Notes under the pieces: generated by a model
Seen by the model: only the letters and a program-made list of their open reading frames with translations
What the model was told of the DNA's origin: nothing
Databases searched by the model: none
Origin: Rugalucina vietnamica
Taxonomy: Eukaryota; Mollusca; Bivalvia; Lucinida; Lucinidae
Length of the DNA: 64,000 nt
Assembly: GCA_964017185.1 (NCBI GenBank)
Contig: OZ024877.1
Location: 5,124,006 to 5,188,005, forward strand
Direction of reading: 5' to 3'
In this document: positions 42,582 through 52,990 of the stretch, in pieces
Layout of the letters: each line of letters begins with the position of its first letter
Position numbering within the stretch: position 1 is the first letter of the stretch
Translations under genes and position numbers: made by a program

Positions 42582-42865
42582 ATATATAATACGGTGAAGC
42601 TGTGGTATGCCTTAGAGCAGACAACATGTAAGCACAATCTGGTCAATACTTTTCTTCTTGCTGTTAAATAAGAGTGGACATCCATCAGTCATACTGAGCC
42701 AAAGTGATGGTGAAAATATTAAATAAAATGCAACTTTCAGAGAGATGACAGAATCTACCACTCAACTGAACAAATTCACAATGGAATTCACTCACTAGAA
42801 TATACAAAAAATATATGCATTGCTATGTTGTTATGGGTGTCGGTGTTTGGATTGCAAGAAAGTCA

Positions 42866-43255
42866 GAAGCCTTCGTTTCGCAGTGGTTATGTCACTCGCC
42901 TTGTGGGCACAGGTTCTAACCCAGGCTTCTCCAGTCCATCAGATGAGATGAGCCTCGACGCGAGAAAACCGGTCTTCGGGGTTTTCGACCAGGTCTGACA
43001 CAAACCAGGCTGCACAGTCATACAATAAAGCTAGAAGCTTGAAATTTCGGATTTAAGAAGAAGAGGAAGTGTACTATCCTTGTAGCGAAAACAAAGGCGC
43101 TGATCAGCTTCGCGGTCACCGCGAAGCTGATCTGCGTCTTTGTTTTCGCCTATGCAAATTGTTGGTTTTCTCATGCACAGGCTCAGATTATAAACCAAGG
43201 TCCTGTCGTCTCCATATGACCTTTAAAAGCTGTTGGTGTGACACTAAACCCGAAA
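42866..43255 (+). mobile_element. tRNA-derived SINE, family 4, split by an A element
   Basis: 42866-42949 carries the head GAAGCCTTCGTTTCGCAGTG with box-B-like GGTTCTAACCC. 43185-43255 continues the body (TATAAACCAAGGTCC, CTCCATATGACC) to GTGACACTAAACCCGAAATC. Together they align with the intact SINE at 43356-43523 in opposite orientation. The A copy at 42950-43184 sits between them. Confidence 0.75.
42950..43184 (+). mobile_element. Family A MITE, copy 23, nested in a SINE
   Basis: Complete; AGAT on both sides (42946-42949, 43185-43188). Removing the element and one AGAT restores the SINE body. Perfect stem TTCGCGG/CCGCGAA with loop TCA. Confidence 0.9.
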
Positions 43256-43355
43256 TCATTGAACCAAAAAAGTCACTCTTTGCACCCCTACCCATCTACT
43301 GTGTGTACGTGTTTCTGCAATTCAGTTTGGACACACATATCAGGTACCTGTTTTA

Positions 43356-43523
43356 TTGATTGATTGATTGATTGGGGTTTAACGTCCCACCAACAGCTAA
43401 GGTCATATGGAGACGGGACCTCGGTTTATAGTCCCATCCGACGGACTGGAGAAGCCCGGGATCGATCCTGCGACCCCTGGTTTACAAGGCGAGTGACATA
43501 ACCACTGCACCACGGAGGCTTCT
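43356..43523 (-). mobile_element. tRNA-derived SINE, family 4, with 14-bp target duplication
   Basis: On the minus strand: head AAGCCTCCGTGGTGCAGTGG, box-B-like GGATCGATCCC, body through GAGGTCCCGTCTCCATATGA, end GGTGGGACGTTAAACCCC and a CAAT tail. AGGTACCTGTTTTA flanks it perfectly (43342-43355, 43524-43537). Confidence 0.88.
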
Positions 43524-43537
43524 AGGTACCTGTTTTA

Positions 43538-44065
43538 GACATGTTACGGTCAATATGAGTGATCAGTGTGTAATTGGGCAGTGATTCCAGGCATACCCAG
43601 GTAAATTCTCCACTAATTCAATTTTCTTAAAGCAGACATCTCAGATACCATTCTCTGACAGGCTGAAGGTAAGAGAGAGAAATATGATAAATTACCCTGT
43701 CTCAATGTCCAAACCAACCATTCCAAACAAAATTTCTCAGCTTGATTTGCATTTCTTACATGAGATAAACACCAGACTAAGCAATTCTACTTTCTTTGAC
43801 TGTCTACTGGTGGGGAAAAGTCACGGCTGTTCTTGACTTTCCATCTAGGAACACAGGAGGGTGACAGTCAAACCATTGATACATACTGCTGCAGGAACAA
43901 TTGAATAGAAGTGGGTTTTCAATAACTGATAATTTTATAGCATAATCAGTGGGATTTGAACCTGCGCAGCAGAGAAATTTGTAAGTCGAAAGCCAAATTG
44001 TGCTACCAAGCTATCTGAGCCAGAAATCTGTCAAAAACATACAGTCTTATAGGCTCTCCCAAATC
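43538..44065. other. Unassigned intron sequence
   Basis: 43945-44020 (GGATTTGAACCTGCGCAGCA...GCTACCAAGCTATCTGAGCC) vaguely resembles a tRNA-like SINE head in reverse; not strong enough to call. Confidence 0.4.
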
Positions 44066-44347
44066 CATTACGAAAACTTGCCCATGTAATATACAAAGAT
44101 TTTTATGTTGTAAAAATTGAAACTTTTCAGAAGAAAATTTTTTGATATTTTTCTTATTTTTGCTCAAAACATAGATTGTGGGTACTCGTTAACCACCTCG
44201 GCGAGGCGAGGCGGTTCTAACGTGTACCCACAATCTATGTTTTGGAGCAAAAATAAGAAAAATAGGTATACCCCTGCATACCCCAGTTTTTCTATATAAA
44301 AGTGGGGTTTAAGGGGGTATACATTGCACGGACATGTTTTCCTGATG
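44066..44347. mobile_element. Family B palindromic MITE, copy 9
   Basis: Complete ends. The hairpin tip has a small GGCGA repetition (CGGCGAGGCGAGGCGG). Confidence 0.85.
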
Positions 44348-44695
44348 TCTAGGCTCACTTTTGCTTAAGCACATAAGACACAGCACTTTGGATTTATTTA
44401 AATTGATGTACATCATAAAAATGCATTGCAGGTGTGAAACATAAAGCCTAACATGTTCACCTACTGTTATAATCTTACTAACCTGAGATAGTTACAGATG
44501 GTGCAAAAAGATCAAAACATCAGAGATTCCAACTCTCTACCATCCACAAAACTGCTAAAATTTAATGCTGAGCCACAGCCACTGTGCTATTCATTTTCTT
44601 TTTTTTTTTTTTTTTTTTTTTTGGGTGGGGGGGTGGGGGGGCATAAGAAGACTAATTAGCAGCTTATTTCAATGTACATTATGGGTGCAACAACA
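44348..44695. other. Intron sequence with poly-T/poly-G tract
   Basis: A ~23-nt T run followed by GGGTGGGGGGGTGGGG at 44600-44640. Nothing else is seen. Confidence 0.5.
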
Positions 44696-44750
44696 TCATG
44701 CAAACATGTTAATGCACTGAATACCCTTGTACCACACTTCTATAAAGTGA
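44696..44750. mobile_element. Family B fragment
   Basis: CATGCAAACATGTTAATGC...ACCACACTTCTATAAAGTGA matches the left end of B only. Confidence 0.45.
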
Positions 44751-46408
44751 ACAAGTAGCCCAAGGGCAACGATCGCTCGCCTGAGAGTCACTGGACAAAT
44801 TGTTTTTTTTTGTTGTTTTTTTTGGAGTGGCCACAACACTAAAAATTGATTTTTCAAACATTCAAGGGCAGCTAACTCTGCAGTCCAGGGTCGAATCTGG
44901 CTCAAATTCGAACTCATCCAAGATGTTATCCTTGTTTCTTCCAAGAATGAAGAAGATCCGATCAAAACTGAAGGCGCTAGAGTAGCCACAATACAAAATA
45001 TTGATTTTTCAAACACTAAAGGGCAGCTAACTCCACAGTCAGAGGTTCGATCTGGCCGAAATTCAAACTCATCCGAGATATTGTAGTTATCCTTCTACCT
45101 GCAAGAATGAAGAAGATCCACTGAAAAACAAAGATGCTAGAGTGGCCACAACACAAAATATTGATTTTTCAAACACTCAAGGGCAGATAACTCCACAGTC
45201 AGAGGTCGGATCTGGTCGAAATTCTAACTCATCCGAGATATTATGGATGTCTTTGTTACTTTTAAGAATAAAGAAGATCCGAATAAAAATGAAGGCACTA
45301 GAGTGGCCACAACACTAAATATTGATTTTTCACACAGTCAAGGGCAGATAACTCTGCAGTCAAGGGTCGGATCGGGCTGAAATTCGAACCCATCCGAGAT
45401 GTTATGGCTATCCCTGTTACTTTTAAGTAAGAAAAAGATCCTATCAAAACTGAAGGCGCTAGAGTGGCCACAATACAAAATATTGATTTTTCAAACACTC
45501 AAGGGCAGATAACTCCGCAGTCAGAGGTCGGATCTGGTCGAAAATCAAACTCATCTGAGATGTTATGGATGTCCTTGTTACTTCCAAGAATAAAGAATAT
45601 CCGAATAAAAATGAAGGCGCTAGAGTGGCCACAACACTAAATACTGATTTTTCACACAGTCAAGAGCAGATAACTCTGCAGTCAAGGGTCGGGTCTGGCT
45701 GAAATTCGAACTCATTCGAGATGTTATGATTATCCTTGTTACTTCCAAGTATGAAGAAGATCCGATCAAAACTGAAGGCGCTAGAGTGGCCTCAACACAA
45801 AATAATGATTTTTCAAACACTCAAGGGCAGCTAACTCCACAGTCAGAGGTCGGATCTAGCTGGAATTCGAACCCATCTGAGATATTATAGTTGTCCTTGT
45901 TACCTGCAAGAATTAAGAAGATCCACTGAAAAATAATGGCGCTAGAGTGGCCACAACATTTTTCCCATTATATGTCTATGGAGATTTTTCAGACGCTCAA
46001 GGGCAGCTAACTCCGCAATCTGAGGTTGAACCTAGCCGAAATTCGAACTCATCCGAGATGTTATGGTTGTCCTTGTTATTCCAAAGAATGAAGAAGATCC
46101 AGTCAAAAATGAAGTTGCTAGAGTGGCCGCAACATTTTCCCCATCATAACTCAATGGGAACTATCTGTTGCCATGGAAACCAGAGTTCTGATCAGACCTG
46201 GCCCAAAACCCTAATGCAACCTTTCCCCCTCCTCAATGATGCTTTAGATAAAATTTGATCGCGATTGGCCTTGTCGTCTTAGAGATATTCAAGTTTGAAA
46301 ATGTGAACGGACGCACGGACCGACGGACGCACGTACGCACGGACGGACGCCGGCTCAACTACTATACTATAAGCTCACCTGTGAGCCTTTGGTTCAGGTG
46401 AGCTAAAA
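44751..46408. mobile_element. Pearl-like element G with 160-bp tandem core
   Basis: Left end has a short palindrome (GCCCAAGGGC) then CGCTCGCCTGAGA. About eight units of 160 bp follow (GCTAGAGTGGCCACAAC recurring near 44979, 45139, 45300, 45462, 45622, 45782, 45944, 46113). Then come an ACGGACGCACGG microsatellite (46308-46352) and a terminal hairpin. The last ~45 bp are almost identical to those of element F copy 2. The unit length resembles the ~160-bp core of pearl CvA of oysters (from memory). Confidence 0.7.
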
Positions 46409-46454
46409 ATGGGGTTAACAGGAGTGGAAATTTTTCTTTTTTTTTTTTGGCTCA

Positions 46455-46605
46455 CATATATCGTGGATACTTGTTATTATAACCGCCTCACCAAGGTGGT
46501 TCTAATGTCTACCCACAATCTTATGTTTTCAGCAAAAATTAGAGAAATTTCAAACTGGATATTTCCAAAATTTACAGCTCTAAAAATACTGTATATTGCT
46601 TTGGT
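46455..46605. mobile_element. Family B MITE, copy 10 (truncated)
   Basis: Degraded central hairpin (AACCGCCTCACCAAGGTGGTT) and right part; outer ends missing. Confidence 0.55.
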
Positions 46606-46611
46606 ATAATT

Positions 46612-46846
46612 GAGCCACCGCATGGGAAAACCAACAATCTGTATGGGCAAAAACAAAGGCGCAGATCAGCTTCGCAGTAACTGCGAAGCTGATCAGCGCC
46701 TTTGTTTTCGCTTCACAGATAACACGATTCCTCTACTTTCTAAATTCAAAATTTCCAGCCTCTAACCATATACTGTGACTGTACAGGCCGGTTTGTGTCG
46801 GACCTGGTCGGAACTCCAAACTGTTGGTTTTCTCATGCACAGGCTC
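46612..46846 (-). mobile_element. Family A MITE, copy 24, next to the LDLa exon donor
   Basis: Complete. Intermediate stem type TTCGCAG/CTGCGAA. It ends 25 nt from the 5' splice site of the LDLa exon. Confidence 0.85.
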
Positions 46847-46871
46847 ATTTGTTTTGGTAAAAAGATCTTAC

Positions 46872-47003
46872 CATCCTTATTACAGGACGCCTCGTCTGAG
46901 TAATCTCCACAGTGGTCCACACGATCACATCTTAAATCTTCGTCAATACACCAATGATTATCACATAGTAACGATGATCCACATGAATTATATTTATTAA
47001 AAT
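46872..47003 (-). CDS. LDL-receptor class A domain exon of host membrane protein
   Basis: 132-nt minus-strand exon between acceptor TTTTCAG (47009-47004) and donor G|GTAAGATC, phase 1-1, the usual arrangement for LDLa domain exons. It encodes one LDLa repeat of about 40 residues with all six cysteines (SCGSSLLCDNHWCIDEDLRC followed by DRVDHC and SDEASC) and the acidic calcium cage (D..D...D.SDE). LDLa repeats bind ligand extracellularly through calcium. Its final G joins AA of the exon at 24261 in frame, so the domain sits directly outside the membrane helix. It is too short to appear as a long open frame. Upstream exons are not identified; other extracellular domains such as CUB could precede it. 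Confidence 0.85.
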
Positions 47004-47048
47004 CTGAAAAGAGAAAAAAGAATTGAAATGTTAATATGATAGTCAGTA

Positions 47049-47050
47049 TG

Positions 47051-47093
<43 letters not shown>

Positions 47094-47097
47094 TTGA
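47049..47097. repeat. TTTA microsatellite
   Basis: About 12 uninterrupted TTTA units followed by a G-rich run (GGGGGAGAGGGGGGGGGG). Confidence 0.9.
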
Positions 47098-47204
47098 GGG
47101 GGAGAGGGGGGGGGGGCAAGGATTATAGCAGATTCTTTCCTCACCTCAATGCTTACCATAGATGGAGTATCATGATGTTATATTTTTAGACAATTTTCAT
47201 TTGT

Positions 47205-47387
47205 ATTAAGTCAATTATACATTATATTGAGTCAATGTTCATTTATATTAAATCACTGTTCAACTGAATTGAGTCAATGTTCATTTGTATATTGAGTCAA
47301 TGTTCATGTGTATTTATAAGTCAATGTAATTACTGAATCAGTGTTGATAAGTATTAAGGCAATGTTCATTTTTTATTGAGTCAGAAT
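47205..47387. repeat. Degenerate left part of 21-bp minisatellite
   Basis: Scattered, diverged copies of the TGTTCATTTGTATTGAGTCA unit with indels, immediately beside the LINE 3' end. Confidence 0.75.
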
Positions 47388-50103
47388 CAGAATCAGAATA
47401 GTTTACTGGTGACACGTCGAATGACATTATTTCACCAGGGGGTTCGGATGGGGGGAAATTAGTCCCTTGAACGCACGAGTGAAGCGAACTTGGACACACA
47501 ATCATCTGACATTTCAGCAGTAGAAAACAGAGAGTCAGGGAGGTCATTCCAGTCCCTGATAGTCTGGGGAAAGAAACTACATTTATAGGCCTCTATACTA
47601 GCAGATGGAAGCTGAAATGCCTTGGAGTGGCTATTTCTACAACGCCTAGTCTTTGGGATAAGGTCATCTGTAGGTATTCTGGCTTTACCCTTCAGACCTT
47701 TGTATAGTAATATAAGTCGATTATCCATCCTCCTTTTCTTGAGAGATTCCCATTTGAGCTGTTCAAGGATGCCAGTCATACTACCTTCCTCGAAAGTATA
47801 ATTCCTAGTTACAAATCTAGCGGCACGATTCTGAACCTTCTCCAATTCCTCCTGGAGGCATTTAGTATGAGGATCCCAAACAGAACTTCCATATTCCAGG
47901 ACTGGGCGCACCAGTCCTTTATAAGCTGCTTCTTTAACATCTTGGGGGCAAGAAAATAAGTTTCTCCTCAAGAATCCAAGTGTTCTGTTGGCTTTAGTAC
48001 AGATATTATTGATATGGGTATTCCACTTGAGGTCATTTGTAATTGTTACACCTAGATATTTAATGCTATCAACATTTTCCAAAACCGTTCCCTCGAGGGT
48101 GTACGAGGCCTCAATTTTATTTATCCGCTTATTTGTCAGCTGCATCATGTTGCATTTGACAGGTTGAAATCTCATGCCCCATTTTCGGGCCCAGCTCCCT
48201 AAAAGGTCAATGTCTTTCTGAAGTTTCAATGTATCTTCTACTGTTTTAATTTCACGGTAACAAACACAGTCATCAGCAAAAAGCCTGATTTGAGAGTCAA
48301 TGCCAACGGGTATGTCATTTATGTACAAGGAGAACAACAATGGACCGAGAACGGTGCCCTGAGGGACACCAGACACAACAGGGGCCCAGTCAGATTTAAC
48401 ACCATTAACTACTACCCTTTGCTGCCTGAAGCACAAAAAAGCATTTATCCATTCCAATGTCTTTCCACCTATACCATAACTAAACAATTTGCTTTTAAGA
48501 AGTTCATGTGGAGGGGTGTCAAAAGCTTTTTCAAAGTCCAAAATAAAAGTGTCAACCTGACCCTTTTTGTCCAATATTTTTGCCCAATCATTTATCACTG
48601 TAATTAACTGAGTTTCACAACTATGCCATTTCCTGAATGCATGCTGTTTGTCCGACAAAAGATTATACTGGTCAAGATGACCCATGATATTTGAGCAGAC
48701 AATATGTTCTAGAAGTTTGCAAGGAATACAAGTCAAAGAAACTGGGCGGTAATTACAAGCAAGGGACCTGTCACCTTTCTTGAAAAGTGGACAGATATTA
48801 GCAAGTGACCATTCCTTGGGGATTTCACCCGTATTGATTGACTGCTGAAAGAGATGTGCAAACACAGGTCCTAATTCTTTTGCCAATTCTTTAAGGACTC
48901 TAGGATGGAGTTCATCAGGTCCTAAGGCTTTAGATGGGTTTAGACCTTTAAGGAGTTTTGTTACTCCTTCCTTTGTTACAACAATTTCATCCATGAATGG
49001 GGCCGACCTATCCAGAAGTGGGACTTGGTTGTGTACCGTTTTGGTGAATACATCTGTGAACTGTCCATTAAATTCTTCTGCTTTTTCGAAATCTGATAGA
49101 GCAATACCACTTCCATTTTTCTTTTTCAAAGGGGGAATGCCTTGGGTATCTTTCCTCTGACTATTGATCTACCTATAAAAATCCCTGGGATTAGCCTTAA
49201 CGTCCCCTACCAAGTTATTGACATAAAGGTCATGCTGCTCCCTTATATCAGCTTTGATTTCCCTTCTTAAGTTTTCAAATTTAGATCTAATTTTTGCACT
49301 TCCAGTTTTCTTAGCTTTTGCATGAGTTATATTTTTCCTGCGAATCTTCCTCCTTATCTCAGGAGTTATCCATGGGACAGAAGAGACAGAGCGACTTGTT
49401 TTTGATGGGATATGCTTATCTGCCGAGTCCTGAATGTAATAAGATTGAAATTTTGTTGAACCGAACGGGTATCCGAGTAGCCATTGAAATACTTTTCCTT
49501 TGCAAATTTTAATGTTTCTGCCCTCATAGATTCATAATCACCTTTCTGGTACCGATACACCTTCCTCCGAGGTTTCTTAATGGGGGCAATAACAATCTTC
49601 AGCGTTCCAGAAACAATATCATGATCACTGAGACAATCTGGGGAGTGAATGTCTACAAACTGATTGGGAAGAGAAGTGATAATCAAGTCCAAAGTATTTC
49701 TTTCTCTGGTCGGGAAGTGGACTAATTGATCAAATCCATGATCATTAATAATGTCAACCAAAATTTGACCTTCAATCCTACTCAATGGTGACCCACATTT
49801 ATTGTGTCTGTCCGGCCAAACAATATCTCCAAAGTTGAAATCCCCTAGAACGTGAACTGAGGGGGGTTTATTTCCTTTATGTTTATCCCTAATTTTGTTA
49901 AGCTGCTCTCTGAACAAAGTATCAAATTTCTGTAGGTCTTCCAAAGGTGTCAAGTTTTCATCACTATGGGGCGGCCTATACCAGCTTGCAACAAAATGTG
50001 CGGTTTTATTAGCGAATACTTTTACCCAAACTGATTTTGACTTATTTTCTAATTCTGTCATTGGCATGTGTGGGATATCCTTGTGAATAAGTAAGTTCGT
50101 TAA
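47388..50103 (-). mobile_element. 5'-truncated LINE (Jockey/CR1-type clade), broken
   Basis: Minus-strand element. The 5' end is cut inside the endonuclease domain at about 50100, and the 3' end has a TTCTGA hexamer tail (CTATTCTGATTCTGATTCTG). Both flanks are the same 21-bp minisatellite. The tail hexamer ends in TGACTCAA, which matches the minisatellite unit and blurs the junction. Confidence 0.85.
47459..50067 (-). pseudogene. LINE ORF2 remnant: endonuclease C-terminal half plus reverse transcriptase
   Basis: 50067 to about 49440 encodes the second half of an AP-type endonuclease (VLGDFNFGDIVW, TLDLIIT, CLSDHDIV). A frameshift near 49440 moves the linker (DSADKHIPSKTSRSV) to another frame, and a TAG at about 49171 interrupts FYR-INSQRK. 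From 49129 to 47459 the RT is open for 556 codons: LDFEKAFD at 197-204, GVPQGTVLGPLLF at 254-266 and catalytic FADD at 284-287. The C-terminal region carries YLGVTI and the EKVQNRAARFV segment common in Jockey/CR1-group elements. The N-terminal endonuclease half and any ORF1 are absent, so the copy is not autonomous. The RT motifs are still canonical, suggesting modest age. Confidence 0.85.
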
Positions 50104-50700
50104 TTTGTATTGAGTCAGTGTTCATTTGTATTGAGTCAGTGTTCATTTGTATTGAGTCAGTGTTCATTTGTATTGAGTCAGTGTTCATTTGTATTGAGTC
50201 AGTGTTATTGAGTCAGTGTTCATTTGTATTGAGTCAGTGTTCATTTGCATTGAGTCAGTGTTCATTTGTATTGAGTCAGTGTTCATTTGCATTGAGTCAG
50301 TGTTCATTTGTATTGAGTCAGTGTTCATTTGTATTGAGTCAGTGTTCATTTGTATTGAGTCAGTGTTCATTTGCATTGAGTCAGTGTTCATTTGCATTGA
50401 GTCAGTGTTCATTTGTATTGAGTCAGTGTTCATTTGTATTGAGTCAGTGTTCATTTGCATTGAGTCAGTGTTCATTTGCATTGAGTCAGTGTTCATTTGC
50501 ATTGAGTCAGTGTTCATTTGTATTGAGTCAGTGTTCATTTGTATTGAGTCAGTGTTCATTTGCATTGAGTCAGTGTTCATTTGTATTGAGTCAGTGTTCA
50601 TTTGCATTGAGTCAGTGTTCATTTGCATTGAGTCAGTGTTCATTTGCATTGAGTCAGTGTTCATTTGTATTGAGTCAAACTCAATGTTCATTTGTATCAA
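50104..50700. repeat. 21-bp minisatellite, ~27 units, with T/C variant position
   Basis: Unit TTCATTTGTATTGAGTCAGTG repeated nearly perfectly. The only frequent variant is GTATTG against GCATTG, irregularly interleaved; one unit near 50203 lacks CATTTG-type sequence. The period is a multiple of three, so every frame stays open, but these are not genes. Confidence 0.95.
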
Positions 50701-51530
50701 TTGAGTTAAAGCTCATTTGCATTGATTCAATGTTCACGTATTTAGTAAAAGTCACTGCTTATTTGCATAGAGTAAACAAACCCACACCAGCATTTCAGTT
50801 AAAAATGTTTCTGTATCAGGGCATATAATATTGACCTATCCCTTGCATCTTCAGACTCAGAAGTATATTGTTTTGACAGTCTGTCTGAAGGTTCTGAAAT
50901 AAAGGTGATAATTAGTATAAAGAAAGAACAGAAGCTTTAAACAGTAGGATGAGCATTAGATCTTCAAGTGTATTTGTAATGCTACAATCTTTATGTTAGT
51001 GGGATAGATTAACTCTATCAGAAACAGCTTTTGAACAACCCAGCTATCTAAATTGCAATAATCAAGTTAGGTGGCATGTAGGTAGCAATTAGGAAACAGT
51101 CTATTTTTGTCTTAGTTTACAGACATATTATGCTTTGAGGAAATTGGGACAAGACAAAACAAGCCAAGATACATGCAATTTTATTTTGCTTTAAATCTGC
51201 CCCAAGAGAGTTCAAAACCCCTGGTATATCAAAAGGCATTTGACATCAGAGTAGTCTCAGAGTAAAATTGCCCTGCAACTCGCTCAAGATAGTGCTGTAT
51301 TGCCCTGCCATATATCTCATGATAAGAGACTTGCAGAAGCTTTCCTAAATTATCTTTGCATGAAGCTATTGGTTGCAAAGACCTGTTATTACCACATGCA
51401 AGGATGTGCATCCAGATATCACAGACAATGCAAAATTGCATGGAGTAATTGAAAATACCAGGAGTTAACCTTAGCTTCATTAATACATAACATCAAAGCA
51501 GACTGATGCAGTTAGATAGAAGTTAAAAGT
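50701..51530. other. Unassigned sequence
   Basis: The first ~60 bp are decayed minisatellite; the rest is unassigned. Confidence 0.5.
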
Positions 51531-51534
51531 TTTG

Positions 51535-51740
51535 GCATATTTGAAAACAAAGGTGCCAATCAGCTGTGCAGTAACTACCCAGCTGATCAGCACCTTTGGT
51601 TTTGCTATATAGGTAGAACAATTCATCTATGTTCTAAACATGGAGTTTCAAGCTTCTAGCCCTCTTCTGTGGCCGCACAGCCCAGTTACCATCAGACCTA
51701 GTCAGAAACCCTGAAGACATTTTTCCTCATGTTGCTCCTC
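51535..51740 (-). mobile_element. Family A MITE, copy 25 (degenerate)
   Basis: Hairpin CAGCTGTGCAGTAACTACCC and long-arm blocks with many substitutions; ends lost. Confidence 0.6.
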
Positions 51741-52144
51741 AGTTAAGCCTGAGTGAAGGAACAAATCATAAACCTGGTTATCACAAGATCTATCAGGATC
51801 TGTATTAATTAGTGGCCAATTAACAACAGTATTTATGAACACATAGCAGTTAAGGGGACATAAAACAGTAATTAAAAGATGATGTGTTGCAGTTTAACAT
51901 CATTATAGATTCTTTTGAAGTAAGGCTGAGAGGTTACTTTCAAGTAAAGCAGAGAGGCATAAAGTTGGTTTAATGCTGAAACTTGCCAAATATTTTGATG
52001 CTTCCCAAGAAGAATTGGCTTACAATGAAAAATTATGAATGGAATCATGCCATGTTTAACCTAATATTGATATTATGTAGGTATAAGCCAAGCAATATTT
52101 GGAGGTACAAATGGTGGACAAATATCATCCTTTACTTTAGAGAT
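51741..52144. other. Unassigned sequence
   Basis: Nothing recognisable. Confidence 0.5.
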
Positions 52145-52500
52145 ATGGGTTGCTTTCAACAGTTAAGGTCAAATGAAGACAGAACCTCGGTTTAAAGTCT
52201 CAACCAAAAGACTGGATAGAGAGACCCCAGGTTTACAAGGCTAGTGGCTTAACTCTTTTAAGCCTGGCGTCCCTTTTATGAGACATAGGCAAACAGAATA
52301 GCCCCAGATGGGACGCCACAGAATGTGGCGTCCCATCTGGGGCTATCCTGTTTGTTTAGATAATTTTCAGCAAAAAATTGAATAAAATTTTAGAATCACT
52401 CCTGACGCCTCAAAAAATGAGTGGACTCACCCAAATGATAATGATGGGAAAATTCATTCGTCAAATATGGGTTAAACACTAGCTACATCACTGAAGCTTC
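52145..52500 (-). mobile_element. Degenerate SINE family 4 split by a TTAA element
   Basis: 52145-52252 (AAGGTCAAATGAAGACAGAA, CCCAGGTTTACAAGGCTAGT) and 52476-52500 (CACTAGCTACATCACTGAAG) together match the SINE at 43356-43523. Confidence 0.6.
52253..52471. mobile_element. TTAA-flanked MITE, family C, copy 2
   Basis: TTAA on both sides (52249-52252, 52472-52475). Central hairpin GCCCCAGATGGGACGCCACA...TGTGGCGTCCCATCTGGGGC is almost perfect. Opposite orientation to copy 1 at 25557. Confidence 0.75.
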
Positions 52501-52750
52501 TCTTTTGAGGTTTTTGAGACACAATCTCTGATATATTCTCTACAGACTGACCAGTGCATAATTTGGTCCACTTTTATTACAAAATAATGCAAATACATGT
52601 ACTGTCCTTAAGATTCAGAAGAAATGGTTACCATGAGACCACTAAAACGCAAAACAATGACCAAATCTCTCTTATATCAGACCCACATCTCCAGGGACCG
52701 GCTATTTCCTGCAGGGAGAAATTATTATATGAAATATTAATACAAGATAT

Positions 52751-52986
52751 GAGCCATTGATATGAGAAAACTGGATTTTTGCCTATGCGAAAACAAAGGC
52801 GCAGATCAGCTGTGCAGTAACTGCACAGCTGATCAGTGCCTTTGTTTTCGCCACATGGATAGTACGATTCCTCTTCTACTTATAACTAAAATTTCAAAAA
52901 TCTAGCTTTCTTCTGTAGGTGTATAGGCTGGTTTGTGTTGGACCTGGTCGGAAATACCGAAGAAAGGTTTTCTTGTGCCGCGGCTC
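52751..52986 (-). mobile_element. Family A MITE, copy 26
   Basis: Complete; ATAT on both sides; TGTGCAG/CTGCACA stem. Confidence 0.85.
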
Positions 52987-52990
52987 ATAT

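Noticed and set aside
44696..45820. Repeated minus-strand frames (MFEK..., about 66-106 codons) in element G
   Set aside because: The 160-bp unit is not a multiple of three, so the frames cannot continue through the array; no domain.
48290..48607. 105-codon plus frame
   Set aside because: Antisense shadow of the LINE reverse transcriptase.
50104..50700. CRISPR-like array
   Set aside because: Units are contiguous with no unique spacers, and the context is eukaryotic.
50118..50828. Long open frames on both strands of the 21-bp minisatellite (up to 236 codons)
   Set aside because: The period is divisible by three and the unit has no stop, so every frame is open automatically; heptad repeats with no domain.
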